In this document: positions 14,846-23,757 of the stretch, piece after piece
Numbering within the stretch: position 1 is the first letter of the stretch
How the letters are laid out: every line of letters starts with the position of its first letter
DNA from: Campylobacterota bacterium
GTDB lineage: Bacteria; Campylobacterota; Campylobacteria; Campylobacterales; Sulfurovaceae
Assembly (NCBI GenBank): GCA_011372825.1
Contig: DSAK01000093.1
Span: 1-30,307 of the forward strand
Length of the DNA stretch: 30,307 bases
Direction: 5' to 3'
Translations under genes and position numbers: made by a program
The notes under the pieces: model-generated
What the model was told of the DNA's origin: nothing
The model's input: only the letters and a program-made list of their open reading frames with translations
Databases searched by the model: none

Positions 14846-16378
14846 TCAGCCAAGGAGTTTTTTAGCAAAATCAATTGCTTCAGTTGTTGCCTCTTTGCCA
14901 TCGATAATACGGGCTATCTCTTTGATGCGGCCATTTGCATCTAATGGAATTGCATGACTTGATTTTCCATCTTTATAAATCAATATATGCTGGTGTGCTT
15001 TTGACGCTAAATGGGGCTGATGTGAAATGGCAAAAATCTGATAACTACTTGAGAGTTTTAAAAGCATATTTGCAATAGCTATAGACTCATCTCCACTCAC
15101 ATTTGCATCTATCTCATCAAGTATGATAACCCCTTTGTTCTCCGATGTACTTGTTGTGGTGCTAGCAACCAGAAGTGCTAAACGGAGACGATTGAATTCA
15201 CCTCCACTCAGTGTAGATATGCTAGAATCTCCTAGCACTAAGTTTATCTCATCAAAACCATTATCACTTGGCTCAATTTGCACAACCTCAAAAGTGGCTT
15301 TTGGCAACTTAAGTTCGGCTAAAAATTGATCAAGTCTCTTTTTTAATTTATCTAACTCATTAATTCTAGCTTGAGAGATATCTTGACAAAGGGTCTTTAA
15401 AAGTTTGGTTTGTTTATCGATGAAGAGCTTAAGCTTACTTTTATCTTGTTCCATACTTTCATAGCTTTCAAGTTCTTTGCGTTTTTTATCTCTATAAAGG
15501 AGTGCATCTTCTATAGAACCATATCGATTTTTGAGTTCACTTATCGCTTCAATTCTATCTAGTACCTCTTCTATGTCGATATCTTGAAGCTCTAAACTTT
15601 TGGATGCAATCTCATCTATATCAATTCTAAGCTGATTCATTGCATCTTCAAAGAATTCACTTGATTTATCACTCAAAGAGTATAGATCAATCACCTTTTG
15701 CTCAAATTCAAATACCATTTCAGCTTTTTGCAACGCATCTTTTAGTTTATCAAGACGGGTGAGCTGCTGTTTCACACTCAACAAATACTCATCCTCACCA
15801 ATCTTAGGATTAATTGTGTCAATTTTTTTTATCTCAAAATTTGCCATCTCAATTTTATCAGCTAATTTCGATTCGTTATTGTAAATCTCTTCTAATTTTA
15901 GTTTGGCATTTTTCAACTCACTAAAAGTTTCTTGAAGCTTTGCAAGCAAGAAACTATGGTTTGGGTCTTTTGAGGAGATAGCTCTATCGATGATATCGAT
16001 TAAATCTTGACTTGTAATAGCTTTTTTATCTCTTACACTAAGATAGTGAACATAACGATCAAATAAATTTTTTAGACTTTTTTTGGGGATATTTTGATCA
16101 TTTAAATAGTAACGAACTTTATCTTTTTTGATAGATTTTACTACTATTATATCCTCAAGTTCATAAAGCTCGCTATCAAGCAATTTTGGTCTATTGATAG
16201 TTGCTTCGCACAAAGAGGCATAAGTTGGCAGAGAATAACCAAAATTTGACAACAATGCGCCCATAAGGACCGATTTACCAGCACCACTTGGACCTGTAAA
16301 AACTACCAGTGAATCATCAAAGTCCAACTTTAAGCTCTCAAAATCCAATAGCTCTTTAACAAGGAGTCTTTCAATCAT
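14846..16378 (-). CDS. recN: DNA repair protein RecN (SMC-like ATPase)
   Basis: A 510-residue ABC/SMC-type ATPase of double-strand break repair. Walker A GPSGAGKS lies at about residues 29-36, a coiled-coil middle runs from about 130 to 360, the signature LSGGEFNRLRLAL follows, and Walker B is VIILDEIDANVSGDE, with the switch His in AISHQPHLA. It is shorter than the E. coli protein (about 550), as I recall for Campylobacterota. It starts with ATG overlapping the nadK TGA by 4 nt, an arrangement found in many bacteria. RecN is usually induced by DNA damage, but I see no LexA-type operator here. Confidence 0.95.
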   Translation of the reverse strand: MIERLLVKELLDFESLKLDFDDSLVVFTGPSGAGKSVLMGALLSNFGYSLPTYASLCEATINRPKLLDSELYELEDIIVVKSIKKDKVRYYLNDQNIPKKSLKNLFDRYVHYLSVRDKKAITSQDLIDIIDRAISSKDPNHSFLLAKLQETFSELKNAKLKLEEIYNNESKLADKIEMANFEIKKIDTINPKIGEDEYLLSVKQQLTRLDKLKDALQKAEMVFEFEQKVIDLYSLSDKSSEFFEDAMNQLRIDIDEIASKSLELQDIDIEEVLDRIEAISELKNRYGSIEDALLYRDKKRKELESYESMEQDKSKLKLFIDKQTKLLKTLCQDISQARINELDKLKKRLDQFLAELKLPKATFEVVQIEPSDNGFDEINLVLGDSSISTLSGGEFNRLRLALLVASTTTSTSENKGVIILDEIDANVSGDESIAIANMLLKLSSSYQIFAISHQPHLASKAHQHILIYKDGKSSHAIPLDANGRIKEIARIIDGKEATTEAIDFAKKLLG

Positions 16379-17244
16379 ATGCTATCGCCCCAATGTAACT
16401 TTTCTCTTAAAACATCAAAGTAATTCCGCTCCAATCGATGCAACATCATTGCTCCTCTTCTTGCACCACAAATATGGAGAATATCCCCTTTGTGCATAGT
16501 ATAATCATCTTGACCATCAATCACTGCTATGACGGTTTCATCAGGCGATGTAAGCTCTATGGTAAAATCTGCTGGCACCACAAGAGGTCTTTGTGTTAGA
16601 GAATGAGGAGAAATAGGACTCATGATAAAGGCTTGAGTAAGTGGATACATCACGGGCCCACCCACTGCTAAGTTATATGCTGTTGAGCCTGTAGGAGTTG
16701 AGACTATTAGACCATCCCCCCTATAAGTATTAAACCAATTACTATCGATAGAAGCATTTATCTTGACCATTTTTGAGATAGATGGGCGAGTGATGACCAC
16801 ATCATTAAAAGCAAAAAAAGTTACATCTTTTTTGCCATTTTTGCGAATAAAGCCCTCCATCATCATCCTCTCATCGATACGGTATTTGCCAGCTAATAAA
16901 CTATCCAAAAAGCTGCCTACTTGGGATATATTGATATCAGCTAGAAAACCTAAATTTCCTGCATTTATACCCAATACTGGCTTCTTAAAATGATAGCTTC
17001 GTCTCACAAGGGATAGCAGTGTTCCATCGCCGCCTAGAGAGACTAAAAAATTGACCTCTTTACACATAGTCTCAAAGGCAACACCATCATGACCTATGAG
17101 TTTGGCAGATTTAAGCGAGAGCAAAACTTCAATCCCTCTTTGTTCAAACATCTTTTTTATTTGTATAAAAAGGGTCTTTATGGTGCTATCGTTTGGCTTG
17201 AGCGTAAAACCAACTTTTCTAATTTGCCCCAATTGAAACGACAT
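16375..17244 (-). CDS. nadK: NAD kinase
   Basis: A 289-residue NAD kinase that makes NADP+ from NAD+ in the cytoplasm. Key motifs are SLGGDGTLLSLVR with the catalytic Asp, GINAGNLGFLADI, FFAFNDVVI, and YRGDGLIVSTPTGSTAYNLAVGGPVMYP. The length is normal. The start is the ATG at 17244 with AAGGAT 8 nt upstream; a TTG one codon earlier also exists. It is transcribed leftward with recN and diverges from aspS. Confidence 0.96.
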   Translation of the reverse strand: MSFQLGQIRKVGFTLKPNDSTIKTLFIQIKKMFEQRGIEVLLSLKSAKLIGHDGVAFETMCKEVNFLVSLGGDGTLLSLVRRSYHFKKPVLGINAGNLGFLADINISQVGSFLDSLLAGKYRIDERMMMEGFIRKNGKKDVTFFAFNDVVITRPSISKMVKINASIDSNWFNTYRGDGLIVSTPTGSTAYNLAVGGPVMYPLTQAFIMSPISPHSLTQRPLVVPADFTIELTSPDETVIAVIDGQDDYTMHKGDILHICGARRGAMMLHRLERNYFDVLREKLHWGDSI

Positions 17245-17277
17245 CAAATCTATCCTTAGTGAATAAAAGTATTGTTA

Positions 17278-17286
17278 GGATACCAC
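17278..17286 (-). promoter_or_regulatory. Candidate extended -10 for nadK-recN
   Basis: TGGTATCCT on the - strand keeps the TGn element, but the hexamer matches TATAAT at only 4 of 6 positions. It lies 34 nt before the nadK ATG. It is the best candidate in the gap. Confidence 0.4.
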
Positions 17287-17327
17287 AAAAGGGTTTAAAA
17301 ACTCAATCGAAACCTTTATATAACTTT

Positions 17328-17336
17328 TGTTATAAT
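17328..17336 (+). promoter_or_regulatory. Extended -10 promoter for aspS-adk
   Basis: TGTTATAAT on the + strand is a perfect extended -10, placing the transcript start near 17343, about 25 nt before the aspS start. Confidence 0.7.
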
Positions 17337-17367
17337 CCATGCAAAATACAGAGTGTAAGGAATGCGT

Positions 17368-19131
17368 GTGAGAACACATTATTGTGCTACGATAGGTACC
17401 CAGCATATAGGTCAGAGTGTAACTTTGGCTGGCTGGGTAGCCAACAGAAGAGATCATGGTGGAGTTATCTTTATCGATATGAGAGACAATGACGAAGTAT
17501 TGCAACTTGTCTGCGACCCAACTGATGATGCAGCTGCTCACAAAATAGCAGAAGAGATACGAGACCAATATGTTATTATAGCCACAGGAATTGTAAGATC
17601 TAGAGGAGAGGGGCTAGAAAATCCGAATCTCAAAACTGGAAAAGTAGAAATAGTAGTAAAAAACTTAGTGATTGAAAATCGCTCTTTAACAATGCCTTTT
17701 GAGCTAGGAGACAACAAGGTCAACGAAGAGATTCGCCTCAAATATAGATATCTTGACCTTCGCACTCCAAGATCACACCAAATATTCAAGCTTAGAAGTA
17801 AAGTTACAATCGCTGCTAGAAACACACTTGACAGCCTAGGATTTCTAGAAGTCGAGACCCCTATTTTAACAAAATCAACACCAGAAGGTGCTAGAGATTA
17901 TCTAGTCCCTAGTCGTGTACACAATGGTGAATTTTACGCCCTTCCCCAATCACCACAACTCTTCAAACAGCTTTTGATGGTTGCAGGTTTTGATAGATAT
18001 TTTCAGATAGCCAAATGTTTTCGTGATGAAGATTTAAGAGCAGATAGACAACCAGAATTTACACAGATAGATGTTGAGATGAGTTTTTGCAACCAAGAAG
18101 ATGTCATCATGGTAGCCGAAAAACTGATACACAATATATTTACCCAATGTGGTTTTAAAAACATCCCTACCTCATTTAGGCGCATTAGCTACAACGAAGC
18201 TATGGAAAAATACGGCTCAGACAAACCAGACATGAGATACGATCTTGAGATGGTAGATGTAATCGATATATTTGCCAATTGTACAAACGAAATATTTTCA
18301 AATATTGCCAAAGATACCAAACGCAATCGAATCAAAGCACTCAAAGTGCCAAATGGGGACAATATCTTCTCAAAACGACAAATGCAAAGTTTCGAAAAGT
18401 TTGTCAAGCAGTTCGGCGCTGGCGGGCTTGGATATTTCCAGATGAAAGAAGATGGACTCAAAGGGCCGCTGGCGAAATTTTTTGCTGAAGATGACCTTGA
18501 GGCGATTATCAATAGATGTGACTTGAAGCTTGGCGATGCTGTATTTTTTGGTGCTGGAGAGAAAAAACTTGTATGGGACTACATGGGAAGATTTAGAATC
18601 TTTTTGGCAGAACAAATGGATATTATTCCAAAAGATAAATATGAGTTTTTATGGGTAGTCGATTTTCCAATGTTTGAAATCGAAGAGGGTCGCATTAAAG
18701 CCTTGCACCACCCATTTACAATGCCAAAACTAGACAATCAAGAGTTGAAGTATAACGATGTCGAAGAGATTAAGTCAATTGCTTATGATATAGTACTCAA
18801 TGGTTATGAGATAGGTGGCGGTTCTATCCGTATCCACAAAGAAGATATCCAACAGCAGATATTTAAAATCTTAGAAATAGAAGATGAAGAAGCAAATGAA
18901 AAATTTGGCTTTTTACTTGACGCACTCAAGTTTGGAGCCCCTCCTCATGGTGGATTTGCATTGGGACTTGATAGACTTGTTATGCTTATGGCAGGTGCTA
19001 CTAGCATTAGAGATGTTATCGCCTTCCCAAAAACACAACGAGCCCAATGCTTGCTCACTCAAGCTCCAAATAAAGTCGACGAAAAACAATTAGATGAGCT
19101 TGCTCTTAGAATTCGTAAAATCAATAAATAA
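17368..19131 (+). CDS. aspS: Aspartyl-tRNA synthetase, bacterial type
   Basis: A 587-residue class IIb synthetase. The N-terminal OB-fold anticodon domain includes [21 protein letters not shown]. The catalytic core has [41 protein letters not shown] (motif 2 region), the bacterial GAD insertion at about 290-400, and motif 3 in [14 protein letters not shown]. Family knowledge: AspRS of this phylum also charges tRNA-Asn for later amidation, so it may be non-discriminating. I start it at the GTG at 17368, because AAGGA lies 6 nt upstream and the N-terminus then reads (M)RTHYC as is usual. The ATG two codons earlier abuts the AAGGA, which is too close. adk follows after 10 nt. Confidence 0.96.
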   Translation: MRTHYCATIGTQHIGQSVTLAGWVANRRDHGGVIFIDMRDNDEVLQLVCDPTDDAAAHKIAEEIRDQYVIIATGIVRSRGEGLENPNLKTGKVEIVVKNLVIENRSLTMPFELGDNKVNEEIRLKYRYLDLRTPRSHQIFKLRSKVTIAARNTLDSLGFLEVETPILTKSTPEGARDYLVPSRVHNGEFYALPQSPQLFKQLLMVAGFDRYFQIAKCFRDEDLRADRQPEFTQIDVEMSFCNQEDVIMVAEKLIHNIFTQCGFKNIPTSFRRISYNEAMEKYGSDKPDMRYDLEMVDVIDIFANCTNEIFSNIAKDTKRNRIKALKVPNGDNIFSKRQMQSFEKFVKQFGAGGLGYFQMKEDGLKGPLAKFFAEDDLEAIINRCDLKLGDAVFFGAGEKKLVWDYMGRFRIFLAEQMDIIPKDKYEFLWVVDFPMFEIEEGRIKALHHPFTMPKLDNQELKYNDVEEIKSIAYDIVLNGYEIGGGSIRIHKEDIQQQIFKILEIEDEEANEKFGFLLDALKFGAPPHGGFALGLDRLVMLMAGATSIRDVIAFPKTQRAQCLLTQAPNKVDEKQLDELALRIRKINK

Positions 19132-19141
19132 AGGACAAACA

Positions 19142-19726
19142 ATGAAAAAACTTTTTCTCATCATCGGGGCTCCAGGCTCAGGTAAAACCACAGATGCACA
19201 AATGATAGCATCCAAACATGACAATATCACGCACTACTCCACAGGAGATATGTTCAGAGCTGAAATTGCAAGTGGTAGCCAAAGGGGCAAAACGATAGAT
19301 AGCTATGTAAGCAAAGGCAATCTTGTACCTATAGCAATCGTTATAGAGACTATTGTGGAAGCTATCAAAAAAGCCCCAACAGATGTTATAGTGATAGATG
19401 GATACCCTAGAAGTGTTGAGCAAATGGTAGAACTTGATAAATATCTAGCAAATGAGCCTAGTGTGGAGCTATCAAGTGTGATAGAAGTAAGGGTGAGCGA
19501 AGAGACTGCAAAACTTCGTATACTTGGTCGTGCAGCAGAGTCAGAAGTAGTTAGAGATGATGACAATATAGAAGTATTTTACAATCGTATGAAAATATAT
19601 ACAGATCCATTGGCACAAATCCAAGAGTTTTATACAAAAAAAGATTTACTAAAAGTGATAGATGGCGAAGGAACTATTGAAGAGATTGTGAACAATATGG
19701 ACGCTTTTGTTCAAAGCAAGATATAG
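19142..19726 (+). CDS. adk: Adenylate kinase, short-lid form
   Basis: A 194-residue adenylate kinase (ATP + AMP = 2 ADP). The P-loop GAPGSGKTT lies at residues 9-17, the AMP-site STGDMFRAEIASGSQ follows, and then IDGYPRSVEQM. The lid is reduced to about GRAAESEVVRDDDNIEVFYNRM, with no zinc-finger cysteines, as in the short Campylobacterota enzymes. The ATG at 19142 has AAAGGA upstream. The frame is open 16 codons further, but that lies within aspS. It is co-transcribed with aspS. Confidence 0.95.
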   Translation: MKKLFLIIGAPGSGKTTDAQMIASKHDNITHYSTGDMFRAEIASGSQRGKTIDSYVSKGNLVPIAIVIETIVEAIKKAPTDVIVIDGYPRSVEQMVELDKYLANEPSVELSSVIEVRVSEETAKLRILGRAAESEVVRDDDNIEVFYNRMKIYTDPLAQIQEFYTKKDLLKVIDGEGTIEEIVNNMDAFVQSKI

Positions 19727-19776
19727 TACAAGGGTGATTTCATAAGTTGTATCACAATTTATCCATTAATTTGCCA

Positions 19777-19782
19777 TACAAT
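19777..19782 (+). promoter_or_regulatory. Candidate -10 for the SYLF-domain gene
   Basis: TACAAT lies 26 nt before the ATG at 19809, with AAGGAG in between. It lacks the TGn extension seen at other promoters here. Confidence 0.45.
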
Positions 19783-19808
19783 GCTACAAATCAAAACAAG
19801 GAGTTTTT

Positions 19809-20339
19809 ATGCCACTACTTGCAAAACTATTGATGCTGATTTTTCTAAGTACCCCAATTTATGCTAAGCCAGCTCAGATCATTAGTGCTGAGGCAGATTT
19901 TGCATTGCGCCAATTTTATTCATCAGTTGAGGGTAGTGAGCCTTTTTTGTCAAAAGTGAAAGGCTATCTTATCTTCCCTAGTATATATAAAGGTGGATTT
20001 ATACTTGGTGGAGAGTATGGAGAAGGGGTACTTAGAGTTGCTGGCTCAAATCGAGGCTTCTATAGTTTTGGTGGTGGCTCTATAGGGCTTCAAGCAGGGC
20101 TGCAAAAGCGTTCTTTGGTTATCGCTTTTATATCTCAAAGGGCACTTGACTCGTTTTTAAATGGGAATGGATGGCAAGCTGGTATTGATGGATCTTTAAA
20201 TATCATTACATGGGGATCAAGTAGAGATTTGAGCACTATAAGCTTCCAGCAAGATGCGATTGCATTTGTATTCGGAGAGGCGGGTCTCATGGGTTCACTC
20301 TCTCTAAAGAGCACCAAAATAACACCTATAAAAAGATAA
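19809..20339 (+). CDS. Exported SYLF-domain (YSC84/DUF500) protein
   Basis: A 176-residue protein with a signal peptide (LLMLIFLSTPIYA, cleaved near residue 19) and one SYLF domain. Typical segments are VKGYLIFPSIYKGGFILGGE, GEGVLRV, GGGSIGLQAGLQKRSLVIAF and DAIAFVFGEAGLMGSLSLKS. In eukaryotes the domain binds phosphoinositides and actin. The bacterial members are exported, glycine-rich beta proteins of unknown function, possibly lipid-binding. It stands alone, with a good AAGGAG ribosome site, and meets ruvA head-on with a 23-bp gap that has no clear terminator. Confidence 0.9.
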   Translation: MPLLAKLLMLIFLSTPIYAKPAQIISAEADFALRQFYSSVEGSEPFLSKVKGYLIFPSIYKGGFILGGEYGEGVLRVAGSNRGFYSFGGGSIGLQAGLQKRSLVIAFISQRALDSFLNGNGWQAGIDGSLNIITWGSSRDLSTISFQQDAIAFVFGEAGLMGSLSLKSTKITPIKR

Positions 20340-20362
20340 GAGGAATCTCTCGTCTCAATATC

Positions 20363-20914
20363 TTAAAGTCTTTGAAGTTTTCTTAAGCCCTCTTTGACAA
20401 GCACAGGGGTATCTCCTGAGAGTCCAGTGAGGGCTTTGGATATCTCCTCTTTTTTAAATCCTAAACTCTCTAAAGCCATTGTTGCTTCATGTATATTAGA
20501 ATTTCCTGTCGTTTTGTCATTTACTATAAAATCTGCTAATTCAACCATGATTCGACTTGCTGCTTTTGGTCCTATGCCTGGAACTCTCTTGAGCATTGCG
20601 ACATCTTTTGACATAATAATCTTAGAAAAAGTCTCTGGTGAAAATGTAGAACAGGTAGCTAAAGCGACTTTTGGTCCAATGCCATTTATCTTCAATAGTG
20701 TATCAAACATCTTTTTTTCATCTCTTGTCATAAAACCAAACAACAAGTGGGCATCTTCACGGATAATATAAGTGGTTAATAGCCTGACATTTTGTGATGA
20801 AATTAAATTGGTAGTATGTAACGATACTAGCACTTCATAAACTAAGCCTTGTACATCGACATGCAAAAGAGTTGGCTCCTGATAGACAATCTCTCCTTGG
20901 ATACCGACAATCAT
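20363..20914 (-). CDS. ruvA: Holliday junction DNA helicase subunit RuvA
   Basis: A 183-residue protein that binds four-way junctions and guides the RuvB motor. The N-terminal OB domain is [20 protein letters not shown] to about residue 60. Two helix-hairpin-helix motifs follow, [14 protein letters not shown] and [19 protein letters not shown]. The mobile C-terminal domain III (about 137-183) contacts RuvB. AAGGA lies 7 nt before the ATG. ruvB and ruvC are not nearby, as expected for this phylum. Confidence 0.96.
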   Translation of the reverse strand: MIVGIQGEIVYQEPTLLHVDVQGLVYEVLVSLHTTNLISSQNVRLLTTYIIREDAHLLFGFMTRDEKKMFDTLLKINGIGPKVALATCSTFSPETFSKIIMSKDVAMLKRVPGIGPKAASRIMVELADFIVNDKTTGNSNIHEATMALESLGFKKEEISKALTGLSGDTPVLVKEGLRKLQRL

Positions 20915-20934
20915 ATGTTAATCCTTTCTTAAAA

Positions 20935-20940
20935 AGTATA
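20935..20940 (-). promoter_or_regulatory. Candidate -10 for ruvA
   Basis: TATACT on the - strand, preceded by TGGT, lies about 20 nt before the ruvA ATG. It follows the end of the haem/menaquinone operon. Confidence 0.45.
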
Positions 20941-20964
20941 ACCAAAAAATGACAAGATGGATAA

Positions 20965-20989
20965 ATAATATGTCATATTAACACATTAT
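20965..20989 (-). terminator. Weak AT-rich hairpin at the end of the ubiD operon
   Basis: On the - strand ATAATGTG and CATATTAT can form an 8-bp stem with one G-U pair and a 9-nt loop, just at the ubiD stop. It has low GC and no long T run, so termination here is only possible. Confidence 0.3.
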
Positions 20990-22800
20990 CAAAACTCCAA
21001 AAGTCCAAACTTTCTAATCAATTTCTCATCGTATGAAACTAGCCCTTTTGCTTTTAAGTTCTCAAGAACCTCTCTAGAACAAAGCGTATCTTCTGGCCAC
21101 TCTCTTTTAAAGCCATCTAATTCATTTTTGTTTGTCGCATCGATGACGATAAAAGGCTCTAGTTTGATATCTCTTAATGCATCGATATTGTTTACAACCC
21201 TCCAAATAAGCATATAGGGCTCATTTAAGTCATTGTTTTTTCTATCAACGACTACAAGTATCTTGATATGCTTGGCTAATGGATAGAGTTTGGCGATATC
21301 GCTCATCACCGAAGCAGTTTTCTCTATACTGACCACGCAAATTGGATTTTGTGTATCGATACAATACTGCTTACATTCCAATATATTTCTATCAATAAGC
21401 TGTAATTTATCAAGTAGCTCAATATCATTTAGTAGCTCAATTTCATTTTGTACGATATCGCCTGTAGCATCAATACCCAATTTTCCACCAACAAACTGCT
21501 CGTTTGAAGTATGGTCCAAATGGTCAACTATACCTTTTGAGATAAAAATCTTAGACTTGTCAATCCTATCAAGTATATGCTTAGCTATTTGTTCATAATC
21601 TGTAAGCAATGGGGCATCTTTATTTACAAAAAGAGCATGCTTAACAAAACTCATCTGCCCTACTCCCCAAAAAGCGTGCATAAACTGCATTGCATGTCCA
21701 CTATAAAGCGTCTCCATCTTAGCTAAAATGAGATTGTGGAATACACCATTTTCTGGCATATGATAGTCTATAAGCTCTGGTGCCATCGGTTTGAGAAGAG
21801 GTAAAAATATCCTCTCTGTTGCCCACCCCATATATTTATCCTCAAGGGGTGGTTTACCTACAACTGTCGCATGAAATACAGCATTTTTTTTCGTAGTTAC
21901 ACAGGTTACATTCATCGCTGGGAACTCTTCTTTGGGTGTATAATAACCTGTATGGTCTCCAAATGGTCCTTCTATCTGCATCTTGGACGGATCCACAAAA
22001 CCCTCAATCACTATATCTACATCATTAGGAACATAAATATCATTTGTCAAAGATTTTACAAGCTTTACTTTTTTACCACGGATGAGTCCATAGAGTAAAA
22101 GCTCAAACATACCACTAGGCATTGGTGCTTGTCCACACCAAATATAAAGAGGGTCACCTCCTATCGCAACTGATACTGGCATTTTTTTACCGGCTTTTTT
22201 ATACTCATGAAAAAAATGTGCCCCATCTTTGTGTATTTGCCAATGTAAACCTAAAGTTTTTTTATCATGCTGTTGCAACCGATACATCCCTAAGTTTTGC
22301 ATACTACCATCTAAACTTTGGGTATAGACCTGCCCCATAGTGATAAATCTACCACCATCTTTCTCCCATGTCTTGAGGATAGGTAGCTTATCTAAATCAA
22401 CTTCACTCCACACAACTTCCTGGCATTCTCCCCTACTTGAGAGTCGCTTAGGAAATACATTTCTAAGTTTCCATAATTTTGGCAAAGCTTGTAGTTTTGC
22501 CTTGATACCTTTTGGTGGCTTCATTTTCAAAAGCCAAGCTAAATTATTGGCTATCTCATCGAGATGGGCACCAAAAATATCCTCAGTAAGCTTTTTGTTG
22601 GCAAACAAATTCATCAAAACTGGTATCTCATACTTTATGCCTAAACTTTTTGAAATGGGCTTAGTAAAAAGTATCGGTTTTGGATCCTCTTTTTTGATAT
22701 CTAGATATGCAATATGTGGGATTTCTAACTCAACATCTAGTGGCTCGTCAATCACCTTGATTCCGCCATTTTCTTTAAACCATTCTAATAAATTTTTCAT
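20989..22800 (-). CDS. ubiD: UbiD-family menaquinone biosynthesis decarboxylase
   Basis: A 603-residue prenylated-FMN-dependent decarboxylase of the long UbiD type. Visible are MQNLGMYRLQQHDKKTLGLH and WQIHKDGAHFFHEY, SVAIGGDP, VIEGFVDPSKMQIEGPFGDH, HTGYYTP, and VVGKPPLEDKYMGWATERIF, all in the conserved core that binds the cofactor and carries the catalytic Glu. Length above 600 and its place next to hemC fit the decarboxylase of the futalosine menaquinone route (MqnL-type), not the 490-residue E. coli UbiD. AAGGAT lies 8 nt before the ATG, inside the hemC end. It closes the operon that also encodes a long-chain prenyl synthase, so side chain and ring modification are made together. Confidence 0.92.
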   Translation of the reverse strand: MKNLLEWFKENGGIKVIDEPLDVELEIPHIAYLDIKKEDPKPILFTKPISKSLGIKYEIPVLMNLFANKKLTEDIFGAHLDEIANNLAWLLKMKPPKGIKAKLQALPKLWKLRNVFPKRLSSRGECQEVVWSEVDLDKLPILKTWEKDGGRFITMGQVYTQSLDGSMQNLGMYRLQQHDKKTLGLHWQIHKDGAHFFHEYKKAGKKMPVSVAIGGDPLYIWCGQAPMPSGMFELLLYGLIRGKKVKLVKSLTNDIYVPNDVDIVIEGFVDPSKMQIEGPFGDHTGYYTPKEEFPAMNVTCVTTKKNAVFHATVVGKPPLEDKYMGWATERIFLPLLKPMAPELIDYHMPENGVFHNLILAKMETLYSGHAMQFMHAFWGVGQMSFVKHALFVNKDAPLLTDYEQIAKHILDRIDKSKIFISKGIVDHLDHTSNEQFVGGKLGIDATGDIVQNEIELLNDIELLDKLQLIDRNILECKQYCIDTQNPICVVSIEKTASVMSDIAKLYPLAKHIKILVVVDRKNNDLNEPYMLIWRVVNNIDALRDIKLEPFIVIDATNKNELDGFKREWPEDTLCSREVLENLKAKGLVSYDEKLIRKFGLLEF

Positions 22801-22802
22801 AC

Positions 22803-23753
22803 TTATATCCTTTGTGGCATCTCATCTTTAAATGCTAATTTTTCTGCATTTTCCAATATTTCCAAAGCACCTTTTTGTATCATCTCTTGCGCCAATTCAA
22901 ATCCGAGATTAGTGCAGCTATCTATACCGCATTTTAGAGTATGTTTTAAAATATGTGTGCCATCAGCATAGCCTACCATAGCCTTTATAAAAACAGTGTC
23001 ATTATCCAAAGTTGCATTTACCGCAACTGGCGCAGAACATCCTGCACCTATCTTAGAAATAAAATCCCTCTCTAGTTTGCTACACAAAAAACTTGTCGCA
23101 TCATTTAGGCTCATAGCTATCTTGTGCACCAGTGGATTATTATCTACAATCTCTATACCTAAAGCTGCTTGCCCCATAGGCGGAATCATGAAATCCAACT
23201 TTTCGACAAACGGAATATCTCGGAGTAAATCCAAACGATGCAATCCAATATATGCCAATATAATTGCATCATATTCCCCATCTTTTAATTTTCTAAGTCG
23301 CGTATTGACATTGCCCCTTAAGTCTTTAACATTTAAATCTGGCCTTTTGTGCAAAATTTGCATCCTGCGCCTAAGACTTGTTGTCCCCACAACTGCACCT
23401 TTGGGTAAATCCTTAAGAGTAGCGTACTTGTGAGAAAGGAGTACATCACTTTGATCTTCTCTAGTAGTGATAGCAACCAAACTTAATCTATCTGGGATAT
23501 AGGTAGGAACATCCTTGAGAGAGTGCACAGCCATGTGTGCTTTGCCTTCTAGCATTGCATCTTCAAGCTCTTTTGTAAAATGCCCCTTGCCACCAATAAG
23601 TGCTAGTGGACGATCAAGTATCTTATCTCCTTGACTAGTTATCTTACTAAGCCTTACTTTTATATCAAAAGATTTTTCAATCCTCTCTTTGATATGGTAT
23701 GCTTGCCAAAGAGCTAGACTACTTGCTCTTGTTGCTATTACTATCTCATCCAT
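22803..23753 (-). CDS. hemC: Porphobilinogen deaminase (hydroxymethylbilane synthase)
   Basis: A 316-residue enzyme that joins four porphobilinogens into hydroxymethylbilane. Motifs are ATRASSLALWQA at the N-terminus, GGKGHFTKELEDAML, HSLKDVPT, TTSLRRRMQI, LRGNVNTRLRKL, LAYIGLHRL, and IGAGCSAPVAV, whose Cys carries the dipyrromethane cofactor. I start it at the ATG at 23753 (MDEIVIATR), with AGGTGA upstream; an open frame seven codons longer has no support. It lies 4 nt after the Dsb-type gene. Confidence 0.96.
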   Translation of the reverse strand: MDEIVIATRASSLALWQAYHIKERIEKSFDIKVRLSKITSQGDKILDRPLALIGGKGHFTKELEDAMLEGKAHMAVHSLKDVPTYIPDRLSLVAITTREDQSDVLLSHKYATLKDLPKGAVVGTTSLRRRMQILHKRPDLNVKDLRGNVNTRLRKLKDGEYDAIILAYIGLHRLDLLRDIPFVEKLDFMIPPMGQAALGIEIVDNNPLVHKIAMSLNDATSFLCSKLERDFISKIGAGCSAPVAVNATLDNDTVFIKAMVGYADGTHILKHTLKCGIDSCTNLGFELAQEMIQKGALEILENAEKLAFKDEMPQRI

Positions 23754-23757
23754 AACC

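Noticed and set aside
19729..19760. GTGAT...ATCAC repeat after adk
   Set aside because: Only 5 bp with a 12-nt loop and no T run; too weak to call.
20334..20372. AAGATA...TATCTT inverted repeat between the SYLF gene and ruvA
   Set aside because: The stem is interrupted, poor in GC and has no T run on either side; it is not convincing as a terminator.
20394..20771. 125-codon + strand open frame over ruvA
   Set aside because: Antisense to ruvA, with no promoter or ribosome site of its own.
22340..22831. 163-codon + strand open frame over the ubiD start
   Set aside because: It is antisense to a well-supported UbiD-family gene, has no recognisable domain or ribosome site and looks like a shadow of the real gene.
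22996..23433. 145-codon + strand open frame over hemC
   Set aside because: Antisense to hemC, whose motifs are complete; composition is that of a reverse-strand shadow.
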